Positions 34,325 to 43,420 of a stretch of 64,000 bases of DNA are shown here, piece after piece. The notes beneath the pieces are model-generated. The model was not told the DNA's origin and did not search any database. It worked only from the letters and a program-made list of their open reading frames with translations. The stretch comes from Exiguobacterium oxidotolerans JCM 12280 (GTDB taxonomy: Bacteria > Bacillota > Bacilli > Exiguobacteriales > Exiguobacteriaceae): positions 2,856,001 to 2,920,000 of the forward strand of contig NZ_JNIS01000001.1 of NCBI RefSeq assembly GCF_000702625.1. Direction: 5' to 3'. Every line of letters begins with the position of its first letter. Positions within the stretch are counted from its first letter, which is position 1. The position numbers and the translations under genes are program-made.

Positions 34325-35662
34325 ATGACGAAAACGAAGCAGTTAAACGTCGGTGTTTTATTGTACGGTTGTGGGCATCATCAAGCGGCATGGTTAATGC
34401 CGGATTCTACGATTGAAGAGATCGGGGAGAGCGGTTATTATCAGCGATTGGCCCAACTAGCGGAAGCGGGTTGTTTGGATGCCGTATTTTTTGCTGACAA
34501 TCAATCTTTTCCTGCTGCAAGCGCAACTGAACTACCGGCCTTTTGGCTCGATCCTTTAATCAATTTAACCGCTATTTCTCAAGTAACCCGGCATATCGGG
34601 TTAGTTTCAACGATATCGAGTACATTTTCGAATCCATATACAGCGGCGAGACAACTGCTAAGCCTTGATCACGTGACGAACGGACGTGTCGGCTGGAACC
34701 TGGTTACGTCGATGACGGACTGGGAAGCGTTAAACCATAGTATGGATGCGCTCCCTGCAAGGGACGAACGGTACCAAAAGGCGGATGAATTTGCGTCTGT
34801 AATGGAAAAATTATTTTTGTCCTGGGATCAAGCTGCTTTTCTTTCGAGTCGAACGGACAACCGGTTGATTGATTCTGATAAGATTCAACCGATCCATCAT
34901 AGCGGGACCTACTTCAATGTAAAAGGTCCTTCGTCTACACCGCGTAGTCCTCAAGGGAAGCCGGTGGCGATGCAGGCGGGCGCATCTGCCCAAGGGATTG
35001 CACTTGCATCGAAGCACGCGGATGCCGTCTATTCGGTGTCGTGGAATGTAAAGCAAGCGAAAGCATTCCGAGAAAGTCTACAGAAGCAAATCAAAGAAAG
35101 TGAGTCACCGGAGCGGCAGATTAAAATCTTTCCGGGATTGGTTACATACGTCGGTCAAACCCGGGAAGAGGCGCTGGCGAAGAAAGCTGAACTGGATGAA
35201 AATTTACCGGTCGCGAACGCCTTGAAGCAACTGAGTTTCTTTTTGCAACAGGACTGTTCTGATTGGGATCTTGACAAAGCAGTGCCGTTCTTACCACCTG
35301 TCGATGCGTTTTCAGGACCTGTCGGACGCTATAAAACAATCCTTGAAATCATCGATGATACAAAGCCTACACTAAGAGAACTATTAGGTTATCTGGCAGC
35401 TGGTGGGGGACACCTGACACTGATAGGTACACCGGAAGAAATCGTCGATCAGATGGAGCTGTGGTTTGAAATGGGTATCGCAGACGGGTTCAATCTGATG
35501 CCGCCGTCACTCCCGTCAAGCTTAGAGGATTTTGTAGATCTGATCGTTCCTGAACTGCAAAAAAGAGGGTTGTTTAGAAAAGCCTATCAAGGGACTACGC
35601 TTCGGGAACATCTTGGTTTAGATCAGGTGGGGGAGTCGGACGTGAAAAATTTCGTAAACTAA
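34325..35662 (+). CDS. LLM flavin-dependent monooxygenase (NtaA/SnaA/DszA type)
   Basis: A 445-residue luciferase-like monooxygenase of the NtaA/SnaA/DszA/RutA group. Landmarks are AWLMPDS, FFADNQS, GLVSTISSTFSNPYTAARQLLSLDHVTNGRVGWNLVTS and the long insertion SGTYFNVKGPSSTPRSPQGKPVAMQAGASAQGIALA, here quoted in parts for orientation. Relatives use FMNH2 from a partner reductase to oxidise sulfur heterocycles, amino-polyacetates or pyrimidines. No flavin reductase gene is next to it. Co-transcribed with the SDR behind a TPP riboswitch, so it should be made when thiamin is scarce. A salvage role for an oxidised or substituted thiamin precursor is plausible but unproven. Confidence 0.85.
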   Translation: MTKTKQLNVGVLLYGCGHHQAAWLMPDSTIEEIGESGYYQRLAQLAEAGCLDAVFFADNQSFPAASATELPAFWLDPLINLTAISQVTRHIGLVSTISSTFSNPYTAARQLLSLDHVTNGRVGWNLVTSMTDWEALNHSMDALPARDERYQKADEFASVMEKLFLSWDQAAFLSSRTDNRLIDSDKIQPIHHSGTYFNVKGPSSTPRSPQGKPVAMQAGASAQGIALASKHADAVYSVSWNVKQAKAFRESLQKQIKESESPERQIKIFPGLVTYVGQTREEALAKKAELDENLPVANALKQLSFFLQQDCSDWDLDKAVPFLPPVDAFSGPVGRYKTILEIIDDTKPTLRELLGYLAAGGGHLTLIGTPEEIVDQMELWFEMGIADGFNLMPPSLPSSLEDFVDLIVPELQKRGLFRKAYQGTTLREHLGLDQVGESDVKNFVN

Positions 35663-35695
35663 GCGTTCCTGCCAATCGGAGTTCGGAGTCAGGGA

Positions 35696-35729
35696 AGTAG
35701 TCCGTTCGTCATGAACGGGCTACTTTTTG
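35696..35729 (+). terminator. Terminator of the SDR-LLM operon
   Basis: Arms AGTAGTCCGTTC and GAACGGGCTACT followed by T5. Confidence 0.85.
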
Positions 35730-35811
35730 TATTTAATGCAGAAGATTCGTTTTCAAATCACCCGGAACAGGAATAACTATACAAACAATCTAGTCAAGGG
35801 GAGGCGCTTTT

Positions 35812-37227
35812 ATGGAGCGGAGGCAACAGCGAAAGGAACGCTCGCATATGTTACGCAATATCTTGTTTGGTATAGGACTCGCCTGTATTGGTTTTCTCGT
35901 TCTGTTCGGCGTCATGACCGTCCTTGTCCAACAAATCGAGAAATCTGCCGATTACCAGGCGTTCGTGGAACTAATGCAGGACGCGGACGTCTCATGGACG
36001 ACACTCGAATTGACCCTCGTGTTCCTTCTGTTTTTCATCAGCGGAATGGCTGTCACGTTGCCGGAAGCCGTCAAAGAAGGATTGACGAATCAACTGATTG
36101 GCGCAAATGACACGGGGAACATCTTATCGATTTTCGGAATCGATCTCAACCAAGTCTTGGAACCGCTATCCTTCCGCGCCGAATACGGCAGTCCCTTTTT
36201 ATCGATTTTCGGAATCGGTCTATTCCTAATCTTATTCTTAGTTTTACGGATCGGCGCAACGCGTGTGACATGGACGATTCGAACAGTCAGCTTTTTAGCA
36301 GCAAGCTTCGTCTTGTTTGCATTTACGTTCAACACAGCACTCGGGATTGATGTGCTGACAATTGATCGAGCGACCGTCTGGAACGGAATCTTTATTTTAC
36401 TCTTTTTGACCGGTCTGTTTTATCTCGCGTTTTATCCGCGGCAACTGTCCGGTATGTCAGCGGCTGCCCGTGCTGCGATCGTCATCCTGATGGTCGCAAG
36501 TAGTGCACAACTGTTCTTTACGGTGACGGATGAAGCGAAATATGAGGGGGACGCCTCGACCCGGACCTGGTTGACCGTGTCGAGTTTAAACGCAGGCAGT
36601 GACGGCTGGTATGATTTGATGCACGGCAGTCAAGTGACCTATAAGGCGAACGTCCTTGGGGCTAGATTAAATGTCCCGGTGACGTTTTTGAACGGTGAAA
36701 CCGACGTGACGCGGTTGAAACAATCAATCGACGACGTCGTCAACCAAATCGACGGCGAGCGCGTCACGAATCAACTGTTGACCGTCATCGGTGGCGAACG
36801 GCCCGATTTATCGAATACGCGTTTGACGCTTGATGCAGTCGATTATGGGACGGCGCGAAATGTCGTCCTCGCGATGGACGCCCGGTCGGCTGGGCAAACG
36901 GCGGCCGCTGATCAAGTCGAACAAGACAAGCCGTTCCCGTTTTGGCTGTTCCTGATTGTCCCGTTCGTCGTCTATCTCCTTGTCAGCATCCGCGCCTTCA
37001 ACAAATTATACGATCCCGTCCTGTTTGCCGTGACGACCGGCTTGATTAGCTGGTTCATCTGTTCGCTGACGGGGACATCGTTTGCACTCTTATGGCAGGA
37101 CGATGCTCTCGTTCGATTCAGTCAAGAGACGGCGACGATGACGACGATTCTCTATGCGACGGTACTGGCACTGATTGCTGGTTTCATCGGTTACGCGATC
37201 AAACGACAGCATCATGGTGATAGATGA
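35812..37227 (+). CDS. Hypothetical multi-spanning membrane protein
   Basis: A 471-residue protein that I do not recognise. Its N-terminal half has about six or seven hydrophobic segments. An extracytoplasmic soluble stretch (about residues 235-375) contains repeated hydrophilic strands and no cysteines or obvious motif. Three further membrane segments lie at the C-terminus. ATG follows AAGGGGAGG with eight-base spacing. It is monocistronic, with terminators on both sides. Confidence 0.6.
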   Translation: MERRQQRKERSHMLRNILFGIGLACIGFLVLFGVMTVLVQQIEKSADYQAFVELMQDADVSWTTLELTLVFLLFFISGMAVTLPEAVKEGLTNQLIGANDTGNILSIFGIDLNQVLEPLSFRAEYGSPFLSIFGIGLFLILFLVLRIGATRVTWTIRTVSFLAASFVLFAFTFNTALGIDVLTIDRATVWNGIFILLFLTGLFYLAFYPRQLSGMSAAARAAIVILMVASSAQLFFTVTDEAKYEGDASTRTWLTVSSLNAGSDGWYDLMHGSQVTYKANVLGARLNVPVTFLNGETDVTRLKQSIDDVVNQIDGERVTNQLLTVIGGERPDLSNTRLTLDAVDYGTARNVVLAMDARSAGQTAAADQVEQDKPFPFWLFLIVPFVVYLLVSIRAFNKLYDPVLFAVTTGLISWFICSLTGTSFALLWQDDALVRFSQETATMTTILYATVLALIAGFIGYAIKRQHHGDR

Positions 37228-37234
37228 AGGGTAA

Positions 37235-37274
37235 AAACCGTTTCCCGTAAGTTCGGGGAGCGGTTTTCTTTTTT
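37235..37274 (+). terminator. Terminator of the hypothetical membrane protein gene
   Basis: Arms AAAACCGTTTCCC and GGGGAGCGGTTTT followed by T-rich sequence. Confidence 0.82.
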
Positions 37275-37438
37275 ACAAGTAAATTTGTAAAGGTGCAAGG
37301 TTAATGTAAAGCCAGTTTGTGGAATTAGTTAAGAAGGTTAAATAAGACGGATGTCCGACCTATTCAAAGAGGCTATAAGCTACAATGAAAGCGTGTTAAA
37401 TTAATTGAGCAGTCATTTATTTCTTAGGGGGAAACCAG

Positions 37439-40156
37439 ATGAAACAGGCTACAAAAATTATTATCGCTACCACGTTGATCGCACCGATGTTAGCACCCGT
37501 CATCCAAGTCAAAACACTCGCAGCAGATGACAGTGTCGTCAAGCTACGTTTTCTAGAAACAACGGATTTACATACGAACTCGATGAACTACGATTACTTC
37601 AAAGACGCGCAAGATGAGTCAATCGGTCTCGTCAAAGCAGCGACCGTCATCAAACAGCAACAAAACGTCGTCGGCGAAACGAACAGCTTCCTGTTCGATA
37701 ACGGGGACACACTCCAAGGCACGCCGTTCGGGGATTATGTCAAAAATCAGTACGATCAAGGCAACAAAGGCAAACACCCGATGTATGAATTAATGGAATA
37801 CCTCGGATACGACGCGGTCACGCTCGGCAACCACGAGTTCAACTTCGGACTCGACTTCCTGAAGTCAGCGATGAGTGCTTCTAGCGGTTCGATTAAGTTC
37901 GTCAACTCGAACGTTCTCGACGCCGTGACGAAACAACCAATCGTCGCGGACTACAATGAAGACGGAAAAGACTATCAAATCATTGAACGGCAAGTGATGG
38001 ATCAAAACAATCAACCGAAAACAATCAAAGTCGGCGTCTTCGGTGTCGTCACACCACAAATCATGGCGTGGGACGCGGGGAACTTAACCGGTAAAGTGAC
38101 GGCGGAAGCCATCATCCCGGTCGCTAAAGCGACGGCGAAAAAACTAAAGGACGAGGGTGCAGACGTCGTCGTTGCGCTGGCCCACTCCGGAATCGGGGAT
38201 ACGATCGACCAAAAAGACGGCGATGAGAACGTCGGGTATGCGTTATCGAAACTGGCTGACATCGATGTCTTGATGACCGGTCACCAGCACGGAAAATTCC
38301 CGGCAGCTGACTCGGCATTCAATAAGTTACCGAACGTCGATGCGGAAAAAGGGCTGATCAACGGAAAACCGGTCGTCATGGCGAACACACAAGGGAAAAA
38401 TGTCGGTGTCATCGATCTGCAATTGAAACAAGTCGACGGCAAGTGGACAGTCGATACGTCATCTGCGAAACTCGCTGACGTCACGAAAGAGACGGTCGCG
38501 GACGCCGGTGCGGTCAAACTGATCGAGAAGTCGCATCAAGGAACACTCGACTATATTCGTCAGGAAGTCGGAACGATCAACGACGATATCCAAAGTTTCT
38601 TTGCACTCGTCCAGGATGATGACTCGGTCCAGTTCGTCACGAACGCTCAAAAATGGTACGTCGAAAAACAGTTAAAAGACAATGCGGAACTCGCAAAATA
38701 TAAAGATTTGCCACTCTTATCTGCCGGTGCACCATTCAAAACGGGCGGACGCAATCAAGTCAACGCAGCAGATTACACGTTGATTAAAAAAGGCCCGATC
38801 GCACTGAAGAACGTCGCCGATCTATATGTCTATCCGAACACGCTTGAAGTCGTCAAGGTGACGGGCAAAGACGTCAAGAACTGGCTCGAGATGTCTGCCG
38901 GTCAGTTTAATGAAGTATCAGGTGAACAAACCGATTTGTTGAATAAGGATTTCCGCAGCTACAACTTCGATATCCTCGACGGACTGACGTATGAAATCGA
39001 CATTACGAAACCGGCGAAGTATGACTACAATGGCGACGTCGTCAACGCGGATGCGAGCCGTGTCCAAAACATCAAGTACGAAGGCAAGGAAATAACGGAT
39101 GAGCAGGAATTCCTTGTTGCGACAAACAACTACCGTGCCGGCAGTGCATCGTTCCCGGGTCTTGGTGGCGGAAAAAACATCGTCTACAAGTCAGCGTACG
39201 AAACACGGAACGTCATCTCAGACTTCATCCAAGCCAAACAGCCGGTCGACTATAAGGCCGATGCGAACTGGTCGCTCGTAGCAAGTAAACCAATGACGGT
39301 CAACTTCGATTCAGCGGAAGCGGCAGCAGCATATACGAAACGTTACGAAGGTATCACGAATACAGGCGTGACACGTGCCGGTGAAACGGGAACGTTCCTG
39401 AAGTTCGAAATGAACGTGCCGATGAAAAACTTCAATGTTAACGTCGCAACCGTCAAACCAGGGGCGAAAGTCGTCACAGGAACATCTGTTGCTGGAGCGA
39501 AGATTACGGTCAAACTCGGATCAACAGTTCTCGGAACGGCGACTGCTGACGAAACAGGAAAGTATGCGGTAACGGTTCGTCCGGTCAAGCTCCGTGACAA
39601 GCTGACGGTCGTCTCGGAACTCGGATTCATGAAAAAATCAGCAACCGTCACAGTCGGAACAGGCTTCGTCGCGACACCGGCGATCGATAAAAAGTCGGCC
39701 GTCTACGGTTCGACGGTCTTGACGGGTAAAGCGACAGCAGGACTTGATGTCACGCTGTACAAAGGTTCAACGAAAATCGCCAAAGCGAAAACAACAGCGA
39801 GCGGCTTTAAGCTTCCTGTTAAAAACGGTCTGACGACAGGGACATACACAGTCAAGTCGACGGATATCTCACATAAAGTTACGAAAAAAGCATCATTCAC
39901 GATTAAAAACACCTACCCGGTCAAAAAATGGACAGGTAAAAAGACGTTGACGGGCAAAGTCGAAAAACGTCAAATCGTCCGTCTGTTTGAAAAAACAAGT
40001 AGCGGCTATCGATTGATTGCTCAAGACGTCGCCGACAACCACGGCAACTACGTCCTGAAAATGCGGACGGGTCTTGCGACAGGTTCGTACAAGATGAATG
40101 TCTATACGGCATCTGATCGTCTCGATCAATCCCGTTACTTCATCACGAAAAAATAA
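37439..40156 (+). CDS. Secreted 5'-nucleotidase / 2',3'-cyclic phosphodiesterase
   Basis: A 905-residue exported enzyme. A signal peptide (about residues 1-29, ending near TLAADD) precedes a metallophosphatase domain with motifs TTDLHTN, DNGDTLQG, GNHEFNFG, ALAHSG and TGHQHGKF. A 5'-nucleotidase C-terminal substrate domain (TGGRNQVNAADYT, NNYRAG) follows to about residue 620. The last 270 residues are three beta-sandwich, Ig-like repeats rich in Lys, Thr and Val, likely for wall contact. There is no LPxTG motif. CpdB/YfkN-type enzymes recover phosphate and nucleosides from external nucleotides. ATG follows AGGGGGAAACC. Confidence 0.9.
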   Translation: MKQATKIIIATTLIAPMLAPVIQVKTLAADDSVVKLRFLETTDLHTNSMNYDYFKDAQDESIGLVKAATVIKQQQNVVGETNSFLFDNGDTLQGTPFGDYVKNQYDQGNKGKHPMYELMEYLGYDAVTLGNHEFNFGLDFLKSAMSASSGSIKFVNSNVLDAVTKQPIVADYNEDGKDYQIIERQVMDQNNQPKTIKVGVFGVVTPQIMAWDAGNLTGKVTAEAIIPVAKATAKKLKDEGADVVVALAHSGIGDTIDQKDGDENVGYALSKLADIDVLMTGHQHGKFPAADSAFNKLPNVDAEKGLINGKPVVMANTQGKNVGVIDLQLKQVDGKWTVDTSSAKLADVTKETVADAGAVKLIEKSHQGTLDYIRQEVGTINDDIQSFFALVQDDDSVQFVTNAQKWYVEKQLKDNAELAKYKDLPLLSAGAPFKTGGRNQVNAADYTLIKKGPIALKNVADLYVYPNTLEVVKVTGKDVKNWLEMSAGQFNEVSGEQTDLLNKDFRSYNFDILDGLTYEIDITKPAKYDYNGDVVNADASRVQNIKYEGKEITDEQEFLVATNNYRAGSASFPGLGGGKNIVYKSAYETRNVISDFIQAKQPVDYKADANWSLVASKPMTVNFDSAEAAAAYTKRYEGITNTGVTRAGETGTFLKFEMNVPMKNFNVNVATVKPGAKVVTGTSVAGAKITVKLGSTVLGTATADETGKYAVTVRPVKLRDKLTVVSELGFMKKSATVTVGTGFVATPAIDKKSAVYGSTVLTGKATAGLDVTLYKGSTKIAKAKTTASGFKLPVKNGLTTGTYTVKSTDISHKVTKKASFTIKNTYPVKKWTGKKTLTGKVEKRQIVRLFEKTSSGYRLIAQDVADNHGNYVLKMRTGLATGSYKMNVYTASDRLDQSRYFITKK

Positions 40157-40163
40157 CTGAACG

Positions 40164-40198
40164 AAAACGACCTCGCACGTGTGAGGTCGTTTTGTTTT
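40164..40198 (+). terminator. Terminator of the nucleotidase gene
   Basis: Perfect arms AAAACGACCTC and GAGGTCGTTTT plus T-rich tail. Confidence 0.85.
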
Positions 40199-40242
40199 GC
40201 TTAAAGAACTGGCATACTTAAAGAACAGAGGAGAGGATTGTT

Positions 40243-40758
40243 ATGAGACAAGTCATCGTTACACCGTATCAAAAGGCGTGGGCAGAACTGTTTGAAACGG
40301 AGGCGGCACAACTGCGGGCGATTTTCGGGCGACGGTTGCGCGGTATCCATCATATCGGCAGTACATCGGTCGCGGGACTGTCGGCAAAACCGATTATCGA
40401 CATCTTACCAGTCGTCGATACGCTCGATGAGATCGAATCGTTCGATACGGCGATGGAAGCACTCGGTTACGAAGTCATGGGGGAGTTCGGCATGCCGGGA
40501 CGACGTTACTACCGCAAGGGCGGCGATGCGCGGACGCATCACATCCATCTCTATGCGGACGGGAGTCCGGAAATCAGGCGACACATCGTCTTTCGCGATT
40601 ACTTACGACAGCATCCGCAAGAAGCAATAGCTTACAGCGACATCAAGGAACAACTAGCGAAGCAGCATCCAGTCGATATCAGTGCCTACATCGCCGGTAA
40701 GGATGCGTTCGTCAAGGAAATGGAACACCGGGCGCTCGCGTGGTGGCCGCATGAATGA
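40243..40758 (+). CDS. GrpB/UPF0157 family nucleotidyltransferase-like protein
   Basis: A 171-residue member of the GrpB (UPF0157) family, which has a nucleotidyltransferase-like fold. Landmarks are PYQKAWAELFETEA, HIGSTSVAGLSAKPIIDI (with the GS and DI positions of the fold) and THHIHLY. The biochemical role is not established. ATG follows GAGAGGATTG. It overlaps the DinB-like gene by eight bases. Confidence 0.85.
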   Translation: MRQVIVTPYQKAWAELFETEAAQLRAIFGRRLRGIHHIGSTSVAGLSAKPIIDILPVVDTLDEIESFDTAMEALGYEVMGEFGMPGRRYYRKGGDARTHHIHLYADGSPEIRRHIVFRDYLRQHPQEAIAYSDIKEQLAKQHPVDISAYIAGKDAFVKEMEHRALAWWPHE

Positions 40759-41197
40759 GTGGCAACAGGCGTTACAACGGCACGTCGCCGTTGGTGTCCG
40801 GACGACAAGCCGATTGATGGAAGTGATTCAACCGGACGATTGGCAGAAGCAACCGATTGCGGGGAAACGGTCCGTGTATGAAGTCGCCGCCCATCTTGCG
40901 GTACTACTCGAAGCAGATGTGCGGATTGCGACCGGCGCGACGGCAGAGGAGATGGCGCAGTTTTATGCGATCCCGGTGCCGACCGGTCAGCTTGTCGACC
41001 GCTTGGACCAGTCGTGGCAGTATTATCAAGACCGGCTGGCAGGTGGTTTTGCGACGGAACCGACCTACTGGGGCGTCAGAGACAGTTCGTCCGGCTGGTT
41101 GGTGGAAGCAGCTGTCCACTTGTATCATCACCGGTCACAATTATTTGATTACTTAAATCTGCTTGGGTACGACATCGAGCTGGCGTTATTTGAATAA
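40751..41197 (+). CDS. DinB/YfiT-like putative metal-dependent protein
   Basis: A 148-residue four-helix protein of the DinB superfamily. Candidate metal-binding histidines are in AAHLAVLLEAD and LYHHRSQLFDYL, matching the usual second and third positions. Related enzymes include bacillithiol transferases and YfiT hydrolases, but no function can be fixed. ATG 40751 overlaps the grpB-like stop by eight bases, indicating coupling. Confidence 0.78.
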   Translation: MNEWQQALQRHVAVGVRTTSRLMEVIQPDDWQKQPIAGKRSVYEVAAHLAVLLEADVRIATGATAEEMAQFYAIPVPTGQLVDRLDQSWQYYQDRLAGGFATEPTYWGVRDSSSGWLVEAAVHLYHHRSQLFDYLNLLGYDIELALFE

Positions 41198-41209
41198 GGG
41201 GGGATTAAA

Positions 41210-42079
41210 ATGGAACGGATTGTTGAGACGATGGACGGACGGTTTGACACCCGCTTGACGGGAACGGGCGAAGTTACATTCATCCTCGATCACGGGATGA
41301 TGTCGAACCACCACCAGTGGGGCTGGTTACGCGGCGAGTTATTGCAGCTCGGACGCGTCTTTGAATATTCACGGCTCGGGTACGGCAAGTCCTCGCGCGG
41401 CAAAACGAAACGATTTTTTAGTCAGCAGGCGGCTGAACTCGGACGCGTCCTGGATGTACTCGCAATCGACGGACCGTTTCTGTTCATCGGTCATTCGCTC
41501 GGGGCCTATATCTCGCTCGAACTCGGGCACCGTCGTCCGGACGAGACGGTTGGCATCGTCTTGCTCGATCCGTCACATCCGGAAGTCGATGTTGAACTAC
41601 CGGACTGGTATGAGCGGATGCAGGAAAAGTGGAACCGTTTTTTGTATGTCCTCAGTCATATCCGTCCTCTCGCCTGGTTGATTCCGGACAATCTTGGGGC
41701 GCGGATGTTCAAAAGCCTTCCGGAAGCGGACCGTGTCCCCCTGTGGCGACAGTTGAGCCGGACGCAGCACTGGCGGGGCACGCTTGACGAGTGGGACACC
41801 GTCGCACACAACAATCAGCAGATTCTACAGCTCGTCCCGCATGTGACGCCGCCGGTTCTTGTATTATCAGCTTCCGATTGGGCGGGCGGGATGCCTGAAA
41901 AATGGCTGAACAAAGATTTGACGAAACGGATCAATGCGGCTCATGAACGGTTTGCCGGTAGTTTGCCGGATGCGAGATTCCATCTGATTGCGAATACGAA
42001 CCATTACACGATTGCCGGTTTTTCAAAAGAGGCTGCTGAAAGAATCGTCCAGTTGATCCGGACGACGTTTTTTGAATGA
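41210..42079 (+). CDS. Alpha/beta hydrolase
   Basis: A 289-residue alpha/beta-hydrolase. The oxyanion-side segment DHGMMSNHHQWG, the nucleophile elbow GHSLGAY (serine) and the C-terminal NTNHYTI histidine complete a probable triad, with an aspartate in LLDPSHPE or the later VLSASDWAG. The substrate is unknown. ATG follows AAGGGGGGA. It is third in a short operon with the GrpB- and DinB-like genes. Confidence 0.85.
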   Translation: MERIVETMDGRFDTRLTGTGEVTFILDHGMMSNHHQWGWLRGELLQLGRVFEYSRLGYGKSSRGKTKRFFSQQAAELGRVLDVLAIDGPFLFIGHSLGAYISLELGHRRPDETVGIVLLDPSHPEVDVELPDWYERMQEKWNRFLYVLSHIRPLAWLIPDNLGARMFKSLPEADRVPLWRQLSRTQHWRGTLDEWDTVAHNNQQILQLVPHVTPPVLVLSASDWAGGMPEKWLNKDLTKRINAAHERFAGSLPDARFHLIANTNHYTIAGFSKEAAERIVQLIRTTFFE

Positions 42080-42119
42080 ACGGACCGTCGTTGTCGTGAC
42101 GTTTTTAATTTTTCGGGAC

Positions 42120-42148
42120 TTGACAGTCTAAAGCGGAATCGTTACTAT
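42120..42148 (+). promoter_or_regulatory. Promoter of the yciC-like gene
   Basis: Consensus TTGACA (42120-42125), 17-bp spacer, TACTAT (42143-42148). Confidence 0.75.
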
Positions 42149-42150
42149 TT

Positions 42151-42171
42151 AAAACGTAATCATTACGATTT
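42151..42171. promoter_or_regulatory. Zur box
   Basis: ACGTAATCATTACGATTT within 42153-42171 matches the Bacillus Zur consensus AAATCGTAATNATTACGATTT almost perfectly. It begins three bases after the -10 box, so zinc-loaded Zur would block transcription. A weaker half-site, AATCGTTAC, lies just upstream (42137-42145). Confidence 0.88.
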
Positions 42172-42189
42172 ATAAAGGGGACGATTTAC

Positions 42190-43308
42190 ATGTCACGCAT
42201 TCCGATCACGGTCCTGTCCGGTTATCTCGGTGCAGGAAAAACAACAGTCTTGAATCATTTATTACATAATCGGGCAGGGCGGAAGCTCGCCATCATCGTC
42301 AACGACATGAGTGAAGTCAATATCGATGCAGCATTGATTGAAAAAGCTGGCTTTTCACGGACGGAGGAGTCGTTCGTGACGTTATCGAACGGTTGCATCT
42401 GTTGTACGCTTCGTGATGATCTATTAGTTGAAGTCCGTCGCCTCGTCGACCAAGGCGATCTGGATGGCATCGTCATCGAATCAAGCGGGATCTCGGAACC
42501 GATTCCGGTTGCCCAAACGTTTACGTACGTCGACGAAGACAGCCAAATCGATTTGACGGACGCGACGAAAATCAATGCGATGGTGACGGTCATCGACGGG
42601 TACAGTTTCCTAAAAGATTTTGAGTCCGGCGAATCACTAATTGAACGGCAACAGGCAGTTGATGAACAGGACGTCCGGGAAGTCGTTGACTTGCTCGTCG
42701 ACCAGGTCGAGTTTGCGGATATCCTTCTCTTGAACAAGGTGGACCGACTGACGGCGGAAGAACGTATCGAAGTCATCCGTTATTTGAAGGCGCTGAACCC
42801 GGTGGCAAAACTGATTGAGACGACCTACGGACAAGTCGACCCGGCAGCAATTCTTGACGTCGATTTATTTGATTTTGAGCAGGCGGCAGGAAGTGCCGGT
42901 TGGATCCGTGAGCTCAATGCCGAGGAACATGTCCCGGAGACGGAAGAATACGGGATTCAATCCTTTGTCTATCGGCGGGAGGTCCCGTTTCATCCGGAGC
43001 GCCTGCTTGCGTTGATTGAGACGTGGCCGGAAACAATCGTCCGTGCGAAAGGATTTTTGTTCCTCGCGACACGACCGGAAGTGGCACTCTTGTTTCATCA
43101 GGCAGGATACGCATCGAACATGGAATACGCCGGACGGTTTGAGACTGTGAATGACCGGCGGACGGAACTCGTCCTGATCGGGATCGGTTTGGATCAAAAG
43201 CGGCTTGAAGCACAATTCGATGCCTGCCTCGTTCAGCGAGATGAAACTGATTGGGCCTCGCTCGCCGATCCGCTTCCGGGTTGCGCGATGTACGATGAAG
43301 TTTTTTAA
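42190..43308 (+). CDS. yciC: CobW/YciC-family zinc GTPase metallochaperone
   Basis: A 372-residue COG0523 GTPase. Walker A is GYLGAGKT (residues 11-18). The zinc-binding CxCC motif CICC is at 69-72, and the GTPase specificity loop NKVD is near residue 183. The CobW C-terminal domain covers the last 110 residues. In B. subtilis YciC (ZagA) is made under zinc starvation and helps supply zinc or support folate synthesis. The Zur box and consensus promoter right upstream support the same role. ATG follows AAAGGGGACG. Confidence 0.92.
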   Translation: MSRIPITVLSGYLGAGKTTVLNHLLHNRAGRKLAIIVNDMSEVNIDAALIEKAGFSRTEESFVTLSNGCICCTLRDDLLVEVRRLVDQGDLDGIVIESSGISEPIPVAQTFTYVDEDSQIDLTDATKINAMVTVIDGYSFLKDFESGESLIERQQAVDEQDVREVVDLLVDQVEFADILLLNKVDRLTAEERIEVIRYLKALNPVAKLIETTYGQVDPAAILDVDLFDFEQAAGSAGWIRELNAEEHVPETEEYGIQSFVYRREVPFHPERLLALIETWPETIVRAKGFLFLATRPEVALLFHQAGYASNMEYAGRFETVNDRRTELVLIGIGLDQKRLEAQFDACLVQRDETDWASLADPLPGCAMYDEVF

Positions 43309-43327
43309 ATTCAGGTCAACTTTTGAA

Positions 43328-43355
43328 GAAATCACATCTGTGGTTTCTTTTTTTG
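43328..43355 (+). terminator. Terminator of yciC
   Basis: Arms GAAATCACA and TGTGGTTTC followed by T7. Confidence 0.82.
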
Positions 43356-43420
43356 CTATATTTTTAAAGGGAACAGGGAAATGACGATAAGAGAGTATGT
43401 TTCATAGAGGGGGAAGTAAA

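Noticed and set aside
37385-37398. TGAAAGCGTGTTAA before the nucleotidase gene as a cre site
   Set aside because: It has at least two mismatches at conserved positions, so it was not called.
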